Source of the DNA: Ottowia sp.
GTDB taxonomy: Bacteria > Pseudomonadota > Gammaproteobacteria > Burkholderiales > Burkholderiaceae_C
Direction of reading: 5' to 3'
Length of the DNA: 35,276 bases
Assembly: GCA_017997715.1 (NCBI GenBank)
Contig: JAGOEM010000009.1
Span: 1 to 35,276, forward strand
A program made the translations under genes and the position numbers. Below the pieces are notes generated by a model. It had not been told where the DNA came from. It made no database searches and worked only from the letters and a program-made list of their open reading frames with translations. The number at the start of each line of letters is the position of its first letter. The stretch's first letter is position 1. Below are positions 15,259 to 24,757 of the stretch, piece by piece.

Positions 15259-15555
15259 TTATTCCGGCACGGCCATCCAGGCCGCCACCTGCGCCTGCGC
15301 GGCCACCAGCGCGGTTGGCGAATCAAAGCCAATCGCCAACACCTTCTGCCGCCCCGCCGCGCCATGCAGCAGTTCCACCCGGCTGCGCGGCACGCCAAAA
15401 GCCTGCGCCGCCCACGCGATCAGCGCCGTATTGGCCTTGCCATCGACGGGCGGCGCGGCCAGACGCACACGCAGGGCGGCGCCGTAAGCGCCCGCGGCTT
15501 CCGTGCGGCTGGCGCCGGGGGTGGCGTGGATGGAGAGTTTGAGGACCAAGCTCAT
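15259..15555 (-). CDS. DUF167/YggU-family protein (UPF0235)
   Basis: This 98-residue protein has the typical family core HATPGASRTE near the N-terminus and LRVRLAAPPVDGKANTALI at about residues 28-46, then LAQAF-like and VELLHGAAGRQKVLAI segments. The family is conserved but its function is unknown; it often neighbours YggT or cell-division/shape genes. Its ATG overlaps the stop of the MreB-like gene (ATGA, 15552-15555), indicating translational coupling. Confidence 0.9.
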   Translation of the reverse strand: MSLVLKLSIHATPGASRTEAAGAYGAALRVRLAAPPVDGKANTALIAWAAQAFGVPRSRVELLHGAAGRQKVLAIGFDSPTALVAAQAQVAAWMAVPE

Positions 15556-16049
15556 GCCACAAGCACCTGTCCCGTCGGCGGAAGCTGGCCGGACAGCAGT
15601 TGCGCATCGCTCAACGCAGGGCCTTGCCAGATGGTGACTTCACGGGCCCCAGCGCCCAGCGCCATCTCGCGCAGGGCGCGCAGTTCAATGCCCGTCAGCC
15701 CGCCCAGCACGTCGCCAGGCGGGTGCAGCACCAACCGGGGCGAAAGCGCCAGCCAGCCCTTGCGCATCAGCTGCTGCAGCGCGAACTTCAAAAGCTGCTC
15801 GCCCACGGTGAAATCAGACACCAGGGAACGCTGGTGCGCGAAAGGGTGCAGCAAATCGACGGGTTCTGTACCCGACCACGCCAGCGCGGCCGCCCCCACG
15901 GCGGCCACGCGCTTGCGTTGGCCCTGCGTGATGGCCAGGACGGCAGGCTCGTCGAAGGTGTCGCCCGACTTGGGATTGCGCACCGTCAGACGGTCGGGCG
16001 ACAGCCGCGCATACAGCGTGGGGCCTGCCAACAGGGCGGACAGGCTCAT
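15552..16049 (-). CDS. Half-length MreB/actin-like protein
   Basis: This 165-residue protein has similarity to the N-terminal part of MreB. LTVRNPKSGDTFDEPAVLAI corresponds to the first strands, SDFTVGEQLLKFALQQLMRKG to the helix following the DF motif, and ELRALREMALGAGAREVTIW to the ALREAxxxAGAR region. The phosphate-2 loop and the second half of the actin fold are missing. The ATG at 16049 is chosen; a TTG at 16073 would add eight residues. It follows pccA by 80 bp and overlaps the DUF167 gene. It probably does not polymerise like MreB; function unknown. Confidence 0.7.
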   Translation of the reverse strand: MSLSALLAGPTLYARLSPDRLTVRNPKSGDTFDEPAVLAITQGQRKRVAAVGAAALAWSGTEPVDLLHPFAHQRSLVSDFTVGEQLLKFALQQLMRKGWLALSPRLVLHPPGDVLGGLTGIELRALREMALGAGAREVTIWQGPALSDAQLLSGQLPPTGQVLVA

Positions 16050-16129
16050 GGCCCAGTTCGCCCCAAGGTACAAGCGATCCGCATCAGCGCTGTCACCCTA
16101 CGCCTGGTGTGGCAAGCCGCGCAGGCGGC

Positions 16130-18190
16130 TCACTCAAATTCCACAATCGCCTGGTCCACCGTCAAGCTGTCGCCCTTGGCGGCGCGCACTTCCTTGACCA
16201 CACCATCGGCGGCGGCGAACAGCACGTTTTCCATCTTCATGGCTTCGATCACGGCCACGCGTTCGCCGGCCTTGACTTCCTGCCCCGGCTGCACGGCCAC
16301 CTGCACCAGCAGGCCGGGCATGGGCGACAGCACGAACTTGCTCAGATCGGGCGGGGCCTTGAAGGGCATCAGCTGGTACAGCTCGGCGGTGCGGGGGTGC
16401 ATGATGAGTGCGTCCACCTGGGTGCCGTTGTGCGCCACGCGGATGGCCAGCGGGTTCTTGCCGGCGCCGCGCGTGATCTGGGCGGTGAAGGGCAGGCCGT
16501 TGACGGTGCCCTGCACGCGCGCATCGCCCAGCGATGGGTTCATTTGCAGCGCATAGCTGCGTTCGCCCTGCGCGGTCTGGATGGTGATCTGCGTGGGCTG
16601 GCCGGGCTCGGTTTCGCCGACCTGGGCATTGGCGTAGTTGTTTTGACCGCCCTCGCCCAGCACGCACACCACGTAGTCGCGGCGCGGCAGGCGCTTGTAG
16701 CCTTCCCAGAACTGGCCTTGCAGGCCGCTGGCGCGGTTGCGGTAGAACATGTGCAGGTGCACGGCCAGCGCCTGCAGAAACGCTGGATCGGCGTGGGGCA
16801 CGTCTTCGGCGCGAAAGCCGTGGGCGTAGTGTTCGGCGATGAAGCCGGTGTTGAAGTCGCCGCTGACAAACTTGGGGTGCGCCAGCAGCGCCGCCTGGAA
16901 CGGGATGTTGCTTTGCACGCCGCGAATGACAAAGCCGTTCAGCGCCTCGCGCATGCGGGCAATGGCGTCGGCGCGGTCTTTGCCGTGCACGATCAGCTTG
17001 GCGATCATCGAGTCGTAGAACATCGGGATTTCGCCGCCGTCGATCACGCCGGTGTCCACGCGCACGCCCAGGTCGGTGGTGGCCTGGCCCTGGTACAGGT
17101 TCTGCGCGGGCGGATCAAAGCGCACCAGCCGGCCGGTGCTGGGCAGGAAGTTGCGGAAGGGGTCTTCGGCGTTGATGCGGCATTCCATGGCCCAGCCTTC
17201 GCGCTTCACGTCGGCCTGGGCGAAGGACAGCTTTTCGCCAGCGGCCACGCGGATCATCTGCTCGACCAGGTCCAGCCCGGTGATCAGTTCGGTCACCGGG
17301 TGTTCCACCTGCAGGCGGGTGTTCATCTCAAGGAAGTAGAAGTCCTGGTCTTTGCCGACCACGAATTCCACCGTGCCGGCCGATTGGTACTTGACGGCCT
17401 TGGCCAGCGCCACGGCCTGTTCGCCCATGGCTTTGCGCGTGGCATCGCTGATGAAGGGCGACGGCGCTTCTTCGATCACCTTCTGGTGGCGGCGCTGGAT
17501 GGAGCATTCGCGCTCGTTCAAATACACCACGTTGCCGTGGCTGTCGCCCAGCACCTGGATTTCGATGTGGCGCGGCTGTTCGACAAACTTCTCGATGAAG
17601 ATGCGGTCGTCGCCAAAGCTGTTGCGCGCCTCGTTCTGGCAGGCGGTGAAGCCTTCCAGCGCTTCCTTGTCGTTGAAGGCCACGCGCAGCCCCTTGCCGC
17701 CGCCGCCGGCCGATGCCTTGATCATCACCGGGTAGCCAATGCCCTTGGCAATGCCCACGGCCGTTTCGGCATCGGGGATCGGATCGTTGTAGCCGGGGAT
17801 GGTGTTGACGTTAGCCTCGTTCGCCAGCTTTTTGGAGGCGATCTTGTCGCCCATGGCCGCAATCGAATGCGCCTTGGGGCCAATGAAGGCAATGCCTTCG
17901 TCCTCGCAGCGCTTGGCAAAGGCTTCGTTCTCGCTCAAAAAGCCGTAGCCGGGGTGGATCGCCTGCGCGCCGGTTTGCTTGGCGGCTTCAATGATCTTGT
18001 CAGCCAGCAAATACGATTCACGCGAAGGCGGTGGGCCCAGGCGCACGGCCTCGTCGGCCAGTTGCACATGGCGCGCGTCGCGGTCGGCGTCGGAATAGAC
18101 GGCGACGGTGGCAATGCCCATCTTTTTGGCGGTGGCAATCACGCGGCACGCGATCTCGCCACGGTTGGCAATCAGGATCTTGGTGAACAT
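16130..18190 (-). CDS. pccA: Propionyl-CoA carboxylase alpha subunit (biotin carboxylase plus biotin carrier)
   Basis: This 686-residue protein carries out ATP-dependent carboxylation of biotin and carries carboxybiotin to the PccB carboxyltransferase to make methylmalonyl-CoA. The N-terminus MFTKILIANRGEIACRVI begins the biotin carboxylase domain. The ATP-grasp loop IKASAGGGGKGLRVA lies near residue 160, and EMNTRLQVEHPVTE near 285. The C-terminal carrier domain has the biotinylated Lys652 in EAMKMENVL. The ATG at 18190 is chosen because the domain starts immediately. The partner pccB lies upstream in the same run, separated by three non-carboxylase genes. Confidence 0.95.
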   Translation of the reverse strand: MFTKILIANRGEIACRVIATAKKMGIATVAVYSDADRDARHVQLADEAVRLGPPPSRESYLLADKIIEAAKQTGAQAIHPGYGFLSENEAFAKRCEDEGIAFIGPKAHSIAAMGDKIASKKLANEANVNTIPGYNDPIPDAETAVGIAKGIGYPVMIKASAGGGGKGLRVAFNDKEALEGFTACQNEARNSFGDDRIFIEKFVEQPRHIEIQVLGDSHGNVVYLNERECSIQRRHQKVIEEAPSPFISDATRKAMGEQAVALAKAVKYQSAGTVEFVVGKDQDFYFLEMNTRLQVEHPVTELITGLDLVEQMIRVAAGEKLSFAQADVKREGWAMECRINAEDPFRNFLPSTGRLVRFDPPAQNLYQGQATTDLGVRVDTGVIDGGEIPMFYDSMIAKLIVHGKDRADAIARMREALNGFVIRGVQSNIPFQAALLAHPKFVSGDFNTGFIAEHYAHGFRAEDVPHADPAFLQALAVHLHMFYRNRASGLQGQFWEGYKRLPRRDYVVCVLGEGGQNNYANAQVGETEPGQPTQITIQTAQGERSYALQMNPSLGDARVQGTVNGLPFTAQITRGAGKNPLAIRVAHNGTQVDALIMHPRTAELYQLMPFKAPPDLSKFVLSPMPGLLVQVAVQPGQEVKAGERVAVIEAMKMENVLFAAADGVVKEVRAAKGDSLTVDQAIVEFE

Positions 18191-18252
18191 GGAAAAGACT
18201 CCAGTAAAAATTGAACCGAAAGGACGGACTTGCGTCCGTCGAATGAAACAAG

Positions 18253-19140
18253 TCATGGCGCGTTGTGCGGCCCCATCAACCAGGCGCGGAACGCAGTGGC
18301 CTGGCTGCTTCGCACATCCAGGCCAGCGTTGCCAATGGCCCACTCAAAATCGTCGATGAAGCCGATGGACGACCACCGCGACAGGAAGGAAAACAAATCC
18401 GGTGCCAGCACCTGCTCGTGCGGGCCATTGAATTGCTCGTGGCAGAAAAAACGCACCACCTGCTTTGCAGGGTCGTCGCTGCGCATGTCAATGGTCAGCA
18501 AGTCTCCGCGTTCCAACTGACAAAACGGCATGTGCCGCAGCCATTCGTCGCGCGACAAAGGCTTGCCCAGCTCGCTGGCGGTCAGCCCTTTTCTCAGCTC
18601 ATCGTGGTGCTGGGTCCACCAGTTCAGTTGGTCCAGCAACGCCTGATCGACCTGCCACACGTGCGCCACGCCATCGACGGCGGAAGGGCCAAGGCGTTTG
18701 GGCACGATGTAGCCACCCGACCAGTTGAACGCCCAGGCACCGGCCTGCTTTGCCAGCCAGCGCAGTTGCGGGGGCAACTTCAGCTGCGTTTCAAGTTGGG
18801 CCAACGCGGCTTCAGACAGCGGCGCTTGCAGGCCACAGTCGCCCAAATCCCAAGCACTGGCGGCGGCCTGGCGCAACAGCGCATCGGCGTTCGCCTGCCA
18901 AGCCGCCCACAAGGCCGTCACGCCAGGTGCATCGCTCAGCGCCACTGTCTCGGGTTCAAGCAGCTTCAAGCGATCAAGCATCGGTTCACCCTTCGTCTTG
19001 CCCAGCGCACGGCCGGACACACCCAGCGCCGAGAGAGCCAGGGCAGGCGCACCCAGCACGCAGGAACGGCGGGGCAGGAGGTTGGCGGCGGTCATCACAG
19101 GGGGCCGATGGACGGGCCGGCGCGGGAAGTGGCTCAGCAT
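18253..19140 (-). CDS. SMI1/KNR4-like (SUKH) protein with exported-type N-terminus
   Basis: This protein is about 295 residues long. After a leader-like stretch with a twin-arginine (PRRSCVLGAPALALSALG), the mature part has LSEAALAQLETQLKLPPQLRW, reminiscent of the SUKH domain start, and the Trp/Asp-rich C-terminus common in these proteins. SUKH proteins are best known as immunity proteins to polymorphic toxins, but many are unrelated to toxins. The start could be ATG 19140 or ATG 19095; neither has a strong ribosome binding site. It lies between the DUF218 gene and pccA. The family call is tentative. Confidence 0.55.
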   Translation of the reverse strand: MLSHFPRRPVHRPPVMTAANLLPRRSCVLGAPALALSALGVSGRALGKTKGEPMLDRLKLLEPETVALSDAPGVTALWAAWQANADALLRQAAASAWDLGDCGLQAPLSEAALAQLETQLKLPPQLRWLAKQAGAWAFNWSGGYIVPKRLGPSAVDGVAHVWQVDQALLDQLNWWTQHHDELRKGLTASELGKPLSRDEWLRHMPFCQLERGDLLTIDMRSDDPAKQVVRFFCHEQFNGPHEQVLAPDLFSFLSRWSSIGFIDDFEWAIGNAGLDVRSSQATAFRAWLMGPHNAP

Positions 19141-19177
19141 GGCATGCCCCCGCGCCAATGACCGGCAAGTGGCTTCA

Positions 19178-19990
19178 TCACATCTCGCCCAACAGCGTGC
19201 TGGACGCGATCGCGAAATACTCGCGCAGCCAGGCGTTGTAGCGGATGTACAGCGGCGTGGGCGCGCCCACGGTCTGCACCTGCTGCCAGCCTTGGCGCTG
19301 GGCAATGCGCTGCGCGCGCCAGGTGTGGAAATCGCTGGTGACCACAACCACCGGGTCGTTCAAGCCCACGCCGCGCGCGGCCAGCACCGGCTGCGACAGC
19401 TTCAGGTTCAGTTCGGTGCTGGTGCTGGCTTCTTCCTGCACGATGCGGATGGCGGCTAAGCCCTTCGCACGCAGGTAGTCGCCCATCACCTGCCCTTCGC
19501 TGCGTGTTTCGCCAAAGTCGACGCAACCGCTGACCGCCACCAGAGCCTGCGGAAAGCGCGCGGCGATGTCCAGGGCCAAGTCCAGCCGCGCGCGCAAGGG
19601 CGGCGAAGGCTGGCCGCCCGGCGTGCCAGAGCCCAGCACGATGACCGCGCGCACCGGCGGTTGCAAACCCCCTGCCCCGGTCGGCTGCCGGGACAGCGCC
19701 ACAAAGAAAACCACCAGCGTCAGCAGCCAGATGCCCAGCGCCAGGCACCCCACGCGCCACCAACCGCGCCGCCACCGCGCGCCCTGCACCCACGCGCGAA
19801 TGCGGCGCCGCTGAAACGCCCAGACCGTCAGTGCGAGCCCGATCAGCAACGGAAAGGTCACGCCAAAGCTGCTCAGGCCCAGCCCCAACAGCAGCACCAG
19901 GCCGTCGATTGCCAGCACAGCGCCCAGACCGCCCAGCAGCCAACTTGCCCATTTGCTGCGCGTGGTGTTGCGGGAATCGGACTGGCTCAT
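19178..19990 (-). CDS. YdcF/DUF218-family membrane protein
   Basis: This 270-residue protein has three hydrophobic N-terminal segments (about residues 15-60 and 82-102) followed by a DUF218 domain: VRAVIVLGSGTPGGQPSP, ALVAVSGCVDFGETRSEGQVM, IVQEEASTSTELNLKLS, VVVVTSDFHTWRAQRIAQRQG. The order matches ElyC/SanA/YdcF proteins linked to envelope and peptidoglycan-precursor homeostasis. The substrate is unknown. It is transcribed with the propionate genes but is not functionally related in any obvious way. Confidence 0.88.
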   Translation of the reverse strand: MSQSDSRNTTRSKWASWLLGGLGAVLAIDGLVLLLGLGLSSFGVTFPLLIGLALTVWAFQRRRIRAWVQGARWRRGWWRVGCLALGIWLLTLVVFFVALSRQPTGAGGLQPPVRAVIVLGSGTPGGQPSPPLRARLDLALDIAARFPQALVAVSGCVDFGETRSEGQVMGDYLRAKGLAAIRIVQEEASTSTELNLKLSQPVLAARGVGLNDPVVVVTSDFHTWRAQRIAQRQGWQQVQTVGAPTPLYIRYNAWLREYFAIASSTLLGEM

Positions 19991-20081
19991 ACATGGCTGC
20001 CCCGCGCGGACGGACGCCGCCGCCGGTTCACGGCGAAGGCGGTCGCGCCCAGGAAAATCGGTTGCTGACGCGCGGCAAGGC

Positions 20082-21275
20082 TCACAGCGCCTCCTCGCGC
20101 AGCCAGCGTCGGCCGGGCATGAAAAGATAGTCTTCGCAGTCGATGGCTTCGCAGCGCTTGCTGTCCACCATTTCCAGGATCAGTGCGTCGCGCGTGTGCT
20201 TGTCGGTAGATCGGCCCTGGATGCGCACCGCGACGATGCGGCCCTGGTTGTCCCAAGGGGCGATGGCGCCCTGCACCAGGGCGCGCGTCCAATCGCTGCT
20301 GACGCGCCGCGCCGGGCGCACCACGGCTTCGGTGGGTGTGCGCGCTTCAACCAACTGCAGGCCGACCAGCACCACGCCTTGGCCAAAGCGGAAGGGGTTC
20401 TGCTCGATCGCGGACAGTTCCACATACTGTGTGGCACCGGTGGCGCGGGCGTAGTTGCGCAGCCGCTCCTGGTTGGCCTGCATGCTGGCCGTTGCTTGCT
20501 GCTGATGGGCGGCATTCGTGCGCTGCTGCGCCGCGCGGTTGGTGTACTGGTTCCAGGCCACTGGCCCAGCACCAGTGGTCACGCTGGTCACGGCCTGCAC
20601 GGTGCTGTCCGGCAGATTGCCATAGGCGTCGGGCGCCCAGGCGTCGTCCTCGCGCAGCTGCACACGCAGCAATCGGCCGCTGGCAGACTTGGTACTGGGG
20701 TTGGCATTGGCTTGCTGGCATACGGCCGACCAGCGCTGGTAGGCCGAGTGCAGCCACTGCTTGGCCACTTCGTCATCGGCCAGCGACCCGGCGGTGGAAA
20801 TCTGCACGCTGATGGGCTGGCAAGCCTGCGCCGGCAGCTTGCCATCCACCCGGCTTTCCACCCACATCCGGCCAGACTGCCCAGCGCTTTGAAAAGTGCC
20901 CAGATCAAGCAGCACACGCGTGCGGTCGATTCGGCGCGCGCCTTTGACGGCCGATTCGGCCAGGTAAACACCTTGGTGGAACCGGCCTTCCCAAACCACG
21001 GGCGCAGCATTGGGCGCATAGCGCAGCCGCCATTCGGCGCGGCCCTGGCCATTGGCCTGGCCGTCTTTGCAAGCGCCCTGGTAGCTGGCGATGTATTCGT
21101 TACTGCCCAACTGGCCCGATGCCAACACTTCGCAAGCACCCGTGCTGACCCCTGCCGGCGAAGCGGCGCGGCCATCGCCAGCGGCCAACGCGGCAGGCGC
21201 GACCAGCCCAAAGGCCAGGCACGTCAGCATTTGGCGCGCGTTGGCCACGGATCGGGATGCGCAGGGCTTGCTCAT
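20082..21275 (-). CDS. Uncharacterised secreted protein
   Basis: This 397-residue protein has a signal peptide (MLTCLAFGLVAPAALA, then AGD). A segment YQGACKDGQANGQGRAEWRL recalls a MORN repeat, but only one unit is clear. There are scattered cysteines (CEVL, CQPIS, CQQAN, KRCEAIDCEDY) and a Gln/Asn/Ala-rich stretch around residues 245-275. It begins 18 bp after pccB stops, so it is probably cotranscribed. No enzymatic motif was recognised. Confidence 0.75.
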   Translation of the reverse strand: MSKPCASRSVANARQMLTCLAFGLVAPAALAAGDGRAASPAGVSTGACEVLASGQLGSNEYIASYQGACKDGQANGQGRAEWRLRYAPNAAPVVWEGRFHQGVYLAESAVKGARRIDRTRVLLDLGTFQSAGQSGRMWVESRVDGKLPAQACQPISVQISTAGSLADDEVAKQWLHSAYQRWSAVCQQANANPSTKSASGRLLRVQLREDDAWAPDAYGNLPDSTVQAVTSVTTGAGPVAWNQYTNRAAQQRTNAAHQQQATASMQANQERLRNYARATGATQYVELSAIEQNPFRFGQGVVLVGLQLVEARTPTEAVVRPARRVSSDWTRALVQGAIAPWDNQGRIVAVRIQGRSTDKHTRDALILEMVDSKRCEAIDCEDYLFMPGRRWLREEAL

Positions 21276-21293
21276 GACAGCCGGGCTGGTGGA

Positions 21294-22826
21294 TCAGAGC
21301 GGAATGTTGCCGTGCTTGCGCCACGGGTTTTCCAGCTTCTTGTCTTTCAGCATCGCCAGGCTGCGGCAGATGCGCTTGCGCGTTTCGTGCGGCAGGATCA
21401 CGTCGTCGATGAAACCGCGCGCGCCGGCGACGAAGGGGTTGGCGAAGCGGGCCTTGTATTCGGCTTCGCGGGCGGCCAGCTTTTCAGGGTCGTCCTTGTC
21501 CTGGCGGAAGATGATTTCTACCGCGCCCTTGGCGCCCATCACGGCGATCTCGGCATTGGGCCAGGCCAGGTTGACGTCGCCGCGCAGGTGCTTGGACGCC
21601 ATCACGTCATAGGCGCCGCCATAGGCCTTGCGGGTGATGACGGTGACCTTGGGCACCGTGCATTCGGCGTAGGCGTACAGCAGCTTGGCACCGTGCTTGA
21701 TGATGCCGCCGTATTCCTGGCTGGTGCCGGGCATGAAGCCGGGCACGTCCACAAAGGTGATCACCGGGATGTTGAACGCATCGCAAAAGCGCACGAAGCG
21801 CGCCGCCTTGATGGAGCTTTTGATGTCCAGGCAGCCGGCCAGCACCAGCGGCTGGTTGGCCACGATGCCGACGCCGTGACCATCCATGCGGCCAAAGCCG
21901 ATGACGATGTTGGCGGCGTAGTCGGCTTGCAGCTCAAAGAACTCACCGTCGTCCAGCACCTTGGTGATGGCCTCTTTGATGTCGTAGGGCTGGTTGGGGT
22001 TGTCGGGCACCAGGGTGTCCAGGCTCATGTCGGCGCGGTCGGCGCGGTCCACCGTGGGGCGGTGCGGTGCCTTTTCGCGGTTGTTGGCCGGGATGTAGTT
22101 GAAGAAGCGGCGCAGCATCAGCAGGGCTTCGACGTCGTTCTCGAACGCCAGGTCGGCCACGCCGCTGCGGCCGGTGTGGGTCAGCGCGCCGCCCAGTTCT
22201 TCTGCCGTGACGCTTTCGTGCGTGACGGTCTTGACCACTTCGGGGCCGGTCACAAACATGTAGCTGGTGTCTTTCACCATAAAGATGAAGTCGGTCATGG
22301 CGGGCGAATACACCGCGCCCCCGGCGCACGGGCCCATGATCATGCTGATCTGCGGGACCACGCCCGAGGCCATCACGTTGCGCTGAAACACTTCGGCATA
22401 GCCGCCCAGCGAGGCCACGCCTTCTTGAATGCGGGCGCCGCCTGAATCGTTCAAGCCGATGACGGGCGCGCCCACCTTCATGGCCTGGTCCATCAGCTTG
22501 CAGATTTTCTCGGCATGGGCTTCGGACAAGGCGCCGCCAAACACGGTGAAGTCCTGGCTGAACACGAACACCATGCGCCCGTTGATGGTGCCGTAGCCGA
22601 TGACCACGCCGTCGCCCGGAATGTGGGTCTGGTCCATGCCGAAGTCGGCACAGCGGTGCTCGACAAACATGTCCCATTCCTCAAACGTGCCGGCGTCCAG
22701 CAGCACCTCGATGCGTTCGCGCGCGGTGAGTTTGCCCTTGGCGTGCTGCGCGTCGATGCGCTTTTGCCCGCCACCAAGGCGCGCCGCAGCGCGTTTGCTT
22801 TCCAGTTGTTCGATGATCTGCTTCAT
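21294..22826 (-). CDS. pccB: Propionyl-CoA carboxylase beta subunit (carboxyltransferase)
   Basis: This 510-residue acyl-CoA carboxyltransferase transfers CO2 from carboxybiotin to propionyl-CoA. It contains [16 protein letters not shown] near the N-terminus, [32 protein letters not shown], and in the second half [19 protein letters not shown] and [16 protein letters not shown], the paired oxyanion-hole regions of the crotonase-like halves. Asp (rather than Ile) type specificity residues cannot be judged by eye, but context with the mutase and MeaB favours propionyl-CoA over acetyl- or methylcrotonyl-CoA. The ATG at 22826 ([12 protein letters not shown]) is preferred over 22841. Confidence 0.95.
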   Translation of the reverse strand: MKQIIEQLESKRAAARLGGGQKRIDAQHAKGKLTARERIEVLLDAGTFEEWDMFVEHRCADFGMDQTHIPGDGVVIGYGTINGRMVFVFSQDFTVFGGALSEAHAEKICKLMDQAMKVGAPVIGLNDSGGARIQEGVASLGGYAEVFQRNVMASGVVPQISMIMGPCAGGAVYSPAMTDFIFMVKDTSYMFVTGPEVVKTVTHESVTAEELGGALTHTGRSGVADLAFENDVEALLMLRRFFNYIPANNREKAPHRPTVDRADRADMSLDTLVPDNPNQPYDIKEAITKVLDDGEFFELQADYAANIVIGFGRMDGHGVGIVANQPLVLAGCLDIKSSIKAARFVRFCDAFNIPVITFVDVPGFMPGTSQEYGGIIKHGAKLLYAYAECTVPKVTVITRKAYGGAYDVMASKHLRGDVNLAWPNAEIAVMGAKGAVEIIFRQDKDDPEKLAAREAEYKARFANPFVAGARGFIDDVILPHETRKRICRSLAMLKDKKLENPWRKHGNIPL

Positions 22827-22850
22827 GGGTCGCACTTTCAAAAGGATCGA

Positions 22851-23681
22851 TCAGGAGGGTTGACCCGACGCGCGGGGCGCGCCGTGTCTCAAGGCATATC
22901 GGTGGGCGGCGGCAGCCGCTGCCTGCAGCGCCACGGTATCGCGGCCATAGCGCCGATGGGTGGGAAGGTGACGCAGCCAGCGCAGGCGCCGGCCCGCCGT
23001 CAAAAACAGGGCGCGCACGTCGGGCCGTTCGCGGTCCATCCAGGCATCCAGCTGCGCGTCGGATGCTTCCTGCGCTTGCTGCAGCGTCCAGAGTGTGCTT
23101 TGCAGATAAGCCAGCCAGTCGCGCACCTGCGCCTCGGGCAAGCTCATGACTTCCAGCGGGTCGTCTTCAAAATCAATGGCGCCGGCCAGGCGCGGGGGCT
23201 GGCTGTGCAGATCAACGATCAGGTTGCGGGCAAATCCCTGGCTCAGGTACTGGCCGTGGGCGTGCACGCGCACCAGCGCGTCACCGGCCTCGCGCCACAG
23301 CCGCACCGCGTGCGGGTCGTTGGCCTGCAGCAGCGTGCCTAGGTGTTCGCCACCCAGCCACTGCATGACGAAATGGTCGGGCGCCACGTGCAGCACCTGC
23401 GGCACCTGGGCGCCCGCGTCGTGCAGGGCGCGCAGGCGGGTCACTTCCACCTGCTGCGCGCGGGCGCCGCCATGCATCGGTACCGCGCCAAGAAAGGGCG
23501 CGCCCGACAGGCGCGCCAGCGCGTTCAACAGCGTGTACAGCGCCGGATGCCGCTCAGCCCGCTGGCCTTTGACCAGCACCCGGCCGTGCGCGGTGTCAAA
23601 CACTTCCACCCGGCGCTGGCGCCAGCCTGGCGACTGGTTGATCCGTTCCAGGTCTTGCGGGGACAAACCCAAGGCAGTCAC
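22851..23681 (-). CDS. Protein-kinase-fold protein apparently lacking the catalytic Asp
   Basis: This 276-residue protein follows the small-kinase/phosphotransferase plan. [10 protein letters not shown] carries the possible ATP-binding Lys, [20 protein letters not shown] resembles the following helix region, [12 protein letters not shown] the hinge, and GAIDFEDDP the metal-binding DFG-like site. The catalytic loop reads [12 protein letters not shown], where kinases of this type have YHGDLxxxNILV, so the catalytic Asp is replaced by Gln while the Asn is kept. The start is a GTG overlapping the meaB stop (GTGA, 23678-23681). It lies between meaB and pccB. Function is unknown; it may be a pseudokinase. 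Confidence 0.65.
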   Translation of the reverse strand: MTALGLSPQDLERINQSPGWRQRRVEVFDTAHGRVLVKGQRAERHPALYTLLNALARLSGAPFLGAVPMHGGARAQQVEVTRLRALHDAGAQVPQVLHVAPDHFVMQWLGGEHLGTLLQANDPHAVRLWREAGDALVRVHAHGQYLSQGFARNLIVDLHSQPPRLAGAIDFEDDPLEVMSLPEAQVRDWLAYLQSTLWTLQQAQEASDAQLDAWMDRERPDVRALFLTAGRRLRWLRHLPTHRRYGRDTVALQAAAAAAHRYALRHGAPRASGQPS

Positions 23682-24757
23682 GGCGCTGCCCCCAAACCGG
23701 CCAGTGCAAGCAACTGGCGCGCAGCGGTGGACGGCGGCAACTGGCCCTGCCCCACCGCACCGGCGGTGGCTGCCAGTGCCTCGCGCACGCCAGGGTGGGC
23801 GCGAAAGGCGGTTTTCAAGCCCGCGTCGATGCGGTCCCACATCCAGGCCAGCGACTGCTGGCGGCGCCGCTCGGCCAGGCGGCCGTTGGCGGTCTGCACA
23901 TCGCGAAAGCGCGTGACGGAGGACCAGAAAGTGTCCAGCCCTTGGCCTTTCAGTCCGCTGATCTGGATGACTTCGGGTTGCCAGAACGACTGGCTCAAAT
24001 CGGGGCTGCCGTGCTGCGCGGCATCGTCGTGGGGCATCGCTGCACCGTGTGCGCTGCGCTCCGGGTTGCCGTGCATGCCGAAAACGCGCAGGGCAGACTG
24101 GATCTGTGCGCGGGCGCGCGTGGCGGCGGCGGGGTCGATGTCGGCCTTGTTGATCACCACCAGGTCGGCCAGTTCCATCACGCCTTTCTTGATGGCCTGC
24201 AGGTCGTCGCCCGCGTTGGGCAACTGCAGCAGCACGAACATGTCGGTCATGCCGCTGACGGTGGTTTCGCTCTGGCCGACGCCCACGGTTTCGACCAGCA
24301 CCACGTCGTAGCCAGCCGCTTCGCACACCAGCATGGCCTCGCGCGTCTTCTCAGCCACGCCGCCCAGCGTGCCGCTGCTGGGGCTGGGGCGGATGTAGGC
24401 GCTGTCGTGGACCGACAGCCGGTCCATGCGCGTCTTGTCGCCCAGGATGGAGCCGCCCGACACGGTGCTGGACGGGTCGATGGTCAGCACCGCCACGCGG
24501 TGGCCGCGCTCGATCAGGTACAGGCCGAAGGATTCAATGAAGGTGCTTTTGCCCACGCCGGGCACGCCGCTGATGCCCAGGCGAAGCGCGCTGCCGGTGT
24601 GGGGCAGCAAGGCCGTCAGCAACTCGTCGCCCTGCGCGCGATGGTCGGCGCGGGTGGATTCAAGCAGGGTGATGGCCTTGGCGACGGCCCGCCGCTGCGC
24701 CGCCGGACTGGCGGGGTGGAGGATGGCGTCGACCGACGCGGCAGGGCGGCCAGTCAT
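23678..24757 (-). CDS. meaB: Methylmalonyl-CoA mutase-associated GTPase
   Basis: This 359-residue G3E-family P-loop GTPase (MeaB/ArgK) gates cobalamin loading and protects methylmalonyl-CoA mutase from inactivation. The P-loop is GVPGVGKST (64-72), followed by [21 protein letters not shown] (switch I-type segment), [10 protein letters not shown] and the guanine-specificity motif NKAD. It lies downstream of the mutase gene. Its ATG overlaps the stop of the small GIY-YIG gene (ATGA at 24754-24757), and its stop overlaps the next gene, so three consecutive genes are translationally coupled. Confidence 0.95.
   Translation of the reverse strand: MTGRPAASVDAILHPASPAAQRRAVAKAITLLESTRADHRAQGDELLTALLPHTGSALRLGISGVPGVGKSTFIESFGLYLIERGHRVAVLTIDPSSTVSGGSILGDKTRMDRLSVHDSAYIRPSPSSGTLGGVAEKTREAMLVCEAAGYDVVLVETVGVGQSETTVSGMTDMFVLLQLPNAGDDLQAIKKGVMELADLVVINKADIDPAAATRARAQIQSALRVFGMHGNPERSAHGAAMPHDDAAQHGSPDLSQSFWQPEVIQISGLKGQGLDTFWSSVTRFRDVQTANGRLAERRRQQSLAWMWDRIDAGLKTAFRAHPGVREALAATAGAVGQGQLPPSTAARQLLALAGLGAAP

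Noticed and set aside
16109..18214. Very long open frame (701 codons) on the plus strand
   Set aside because: It lies exactly opposite pccA; its His/Gln/Val/Ala-rich translation is the usual antisense shadow of a GC-rich coding region and has no domain.
19953..22445. Open frame of 830 codons on the plus strand
   Set aside because: It is antisense to the secreted-protein gene and pccB, with typical mirror composition and no motifs.
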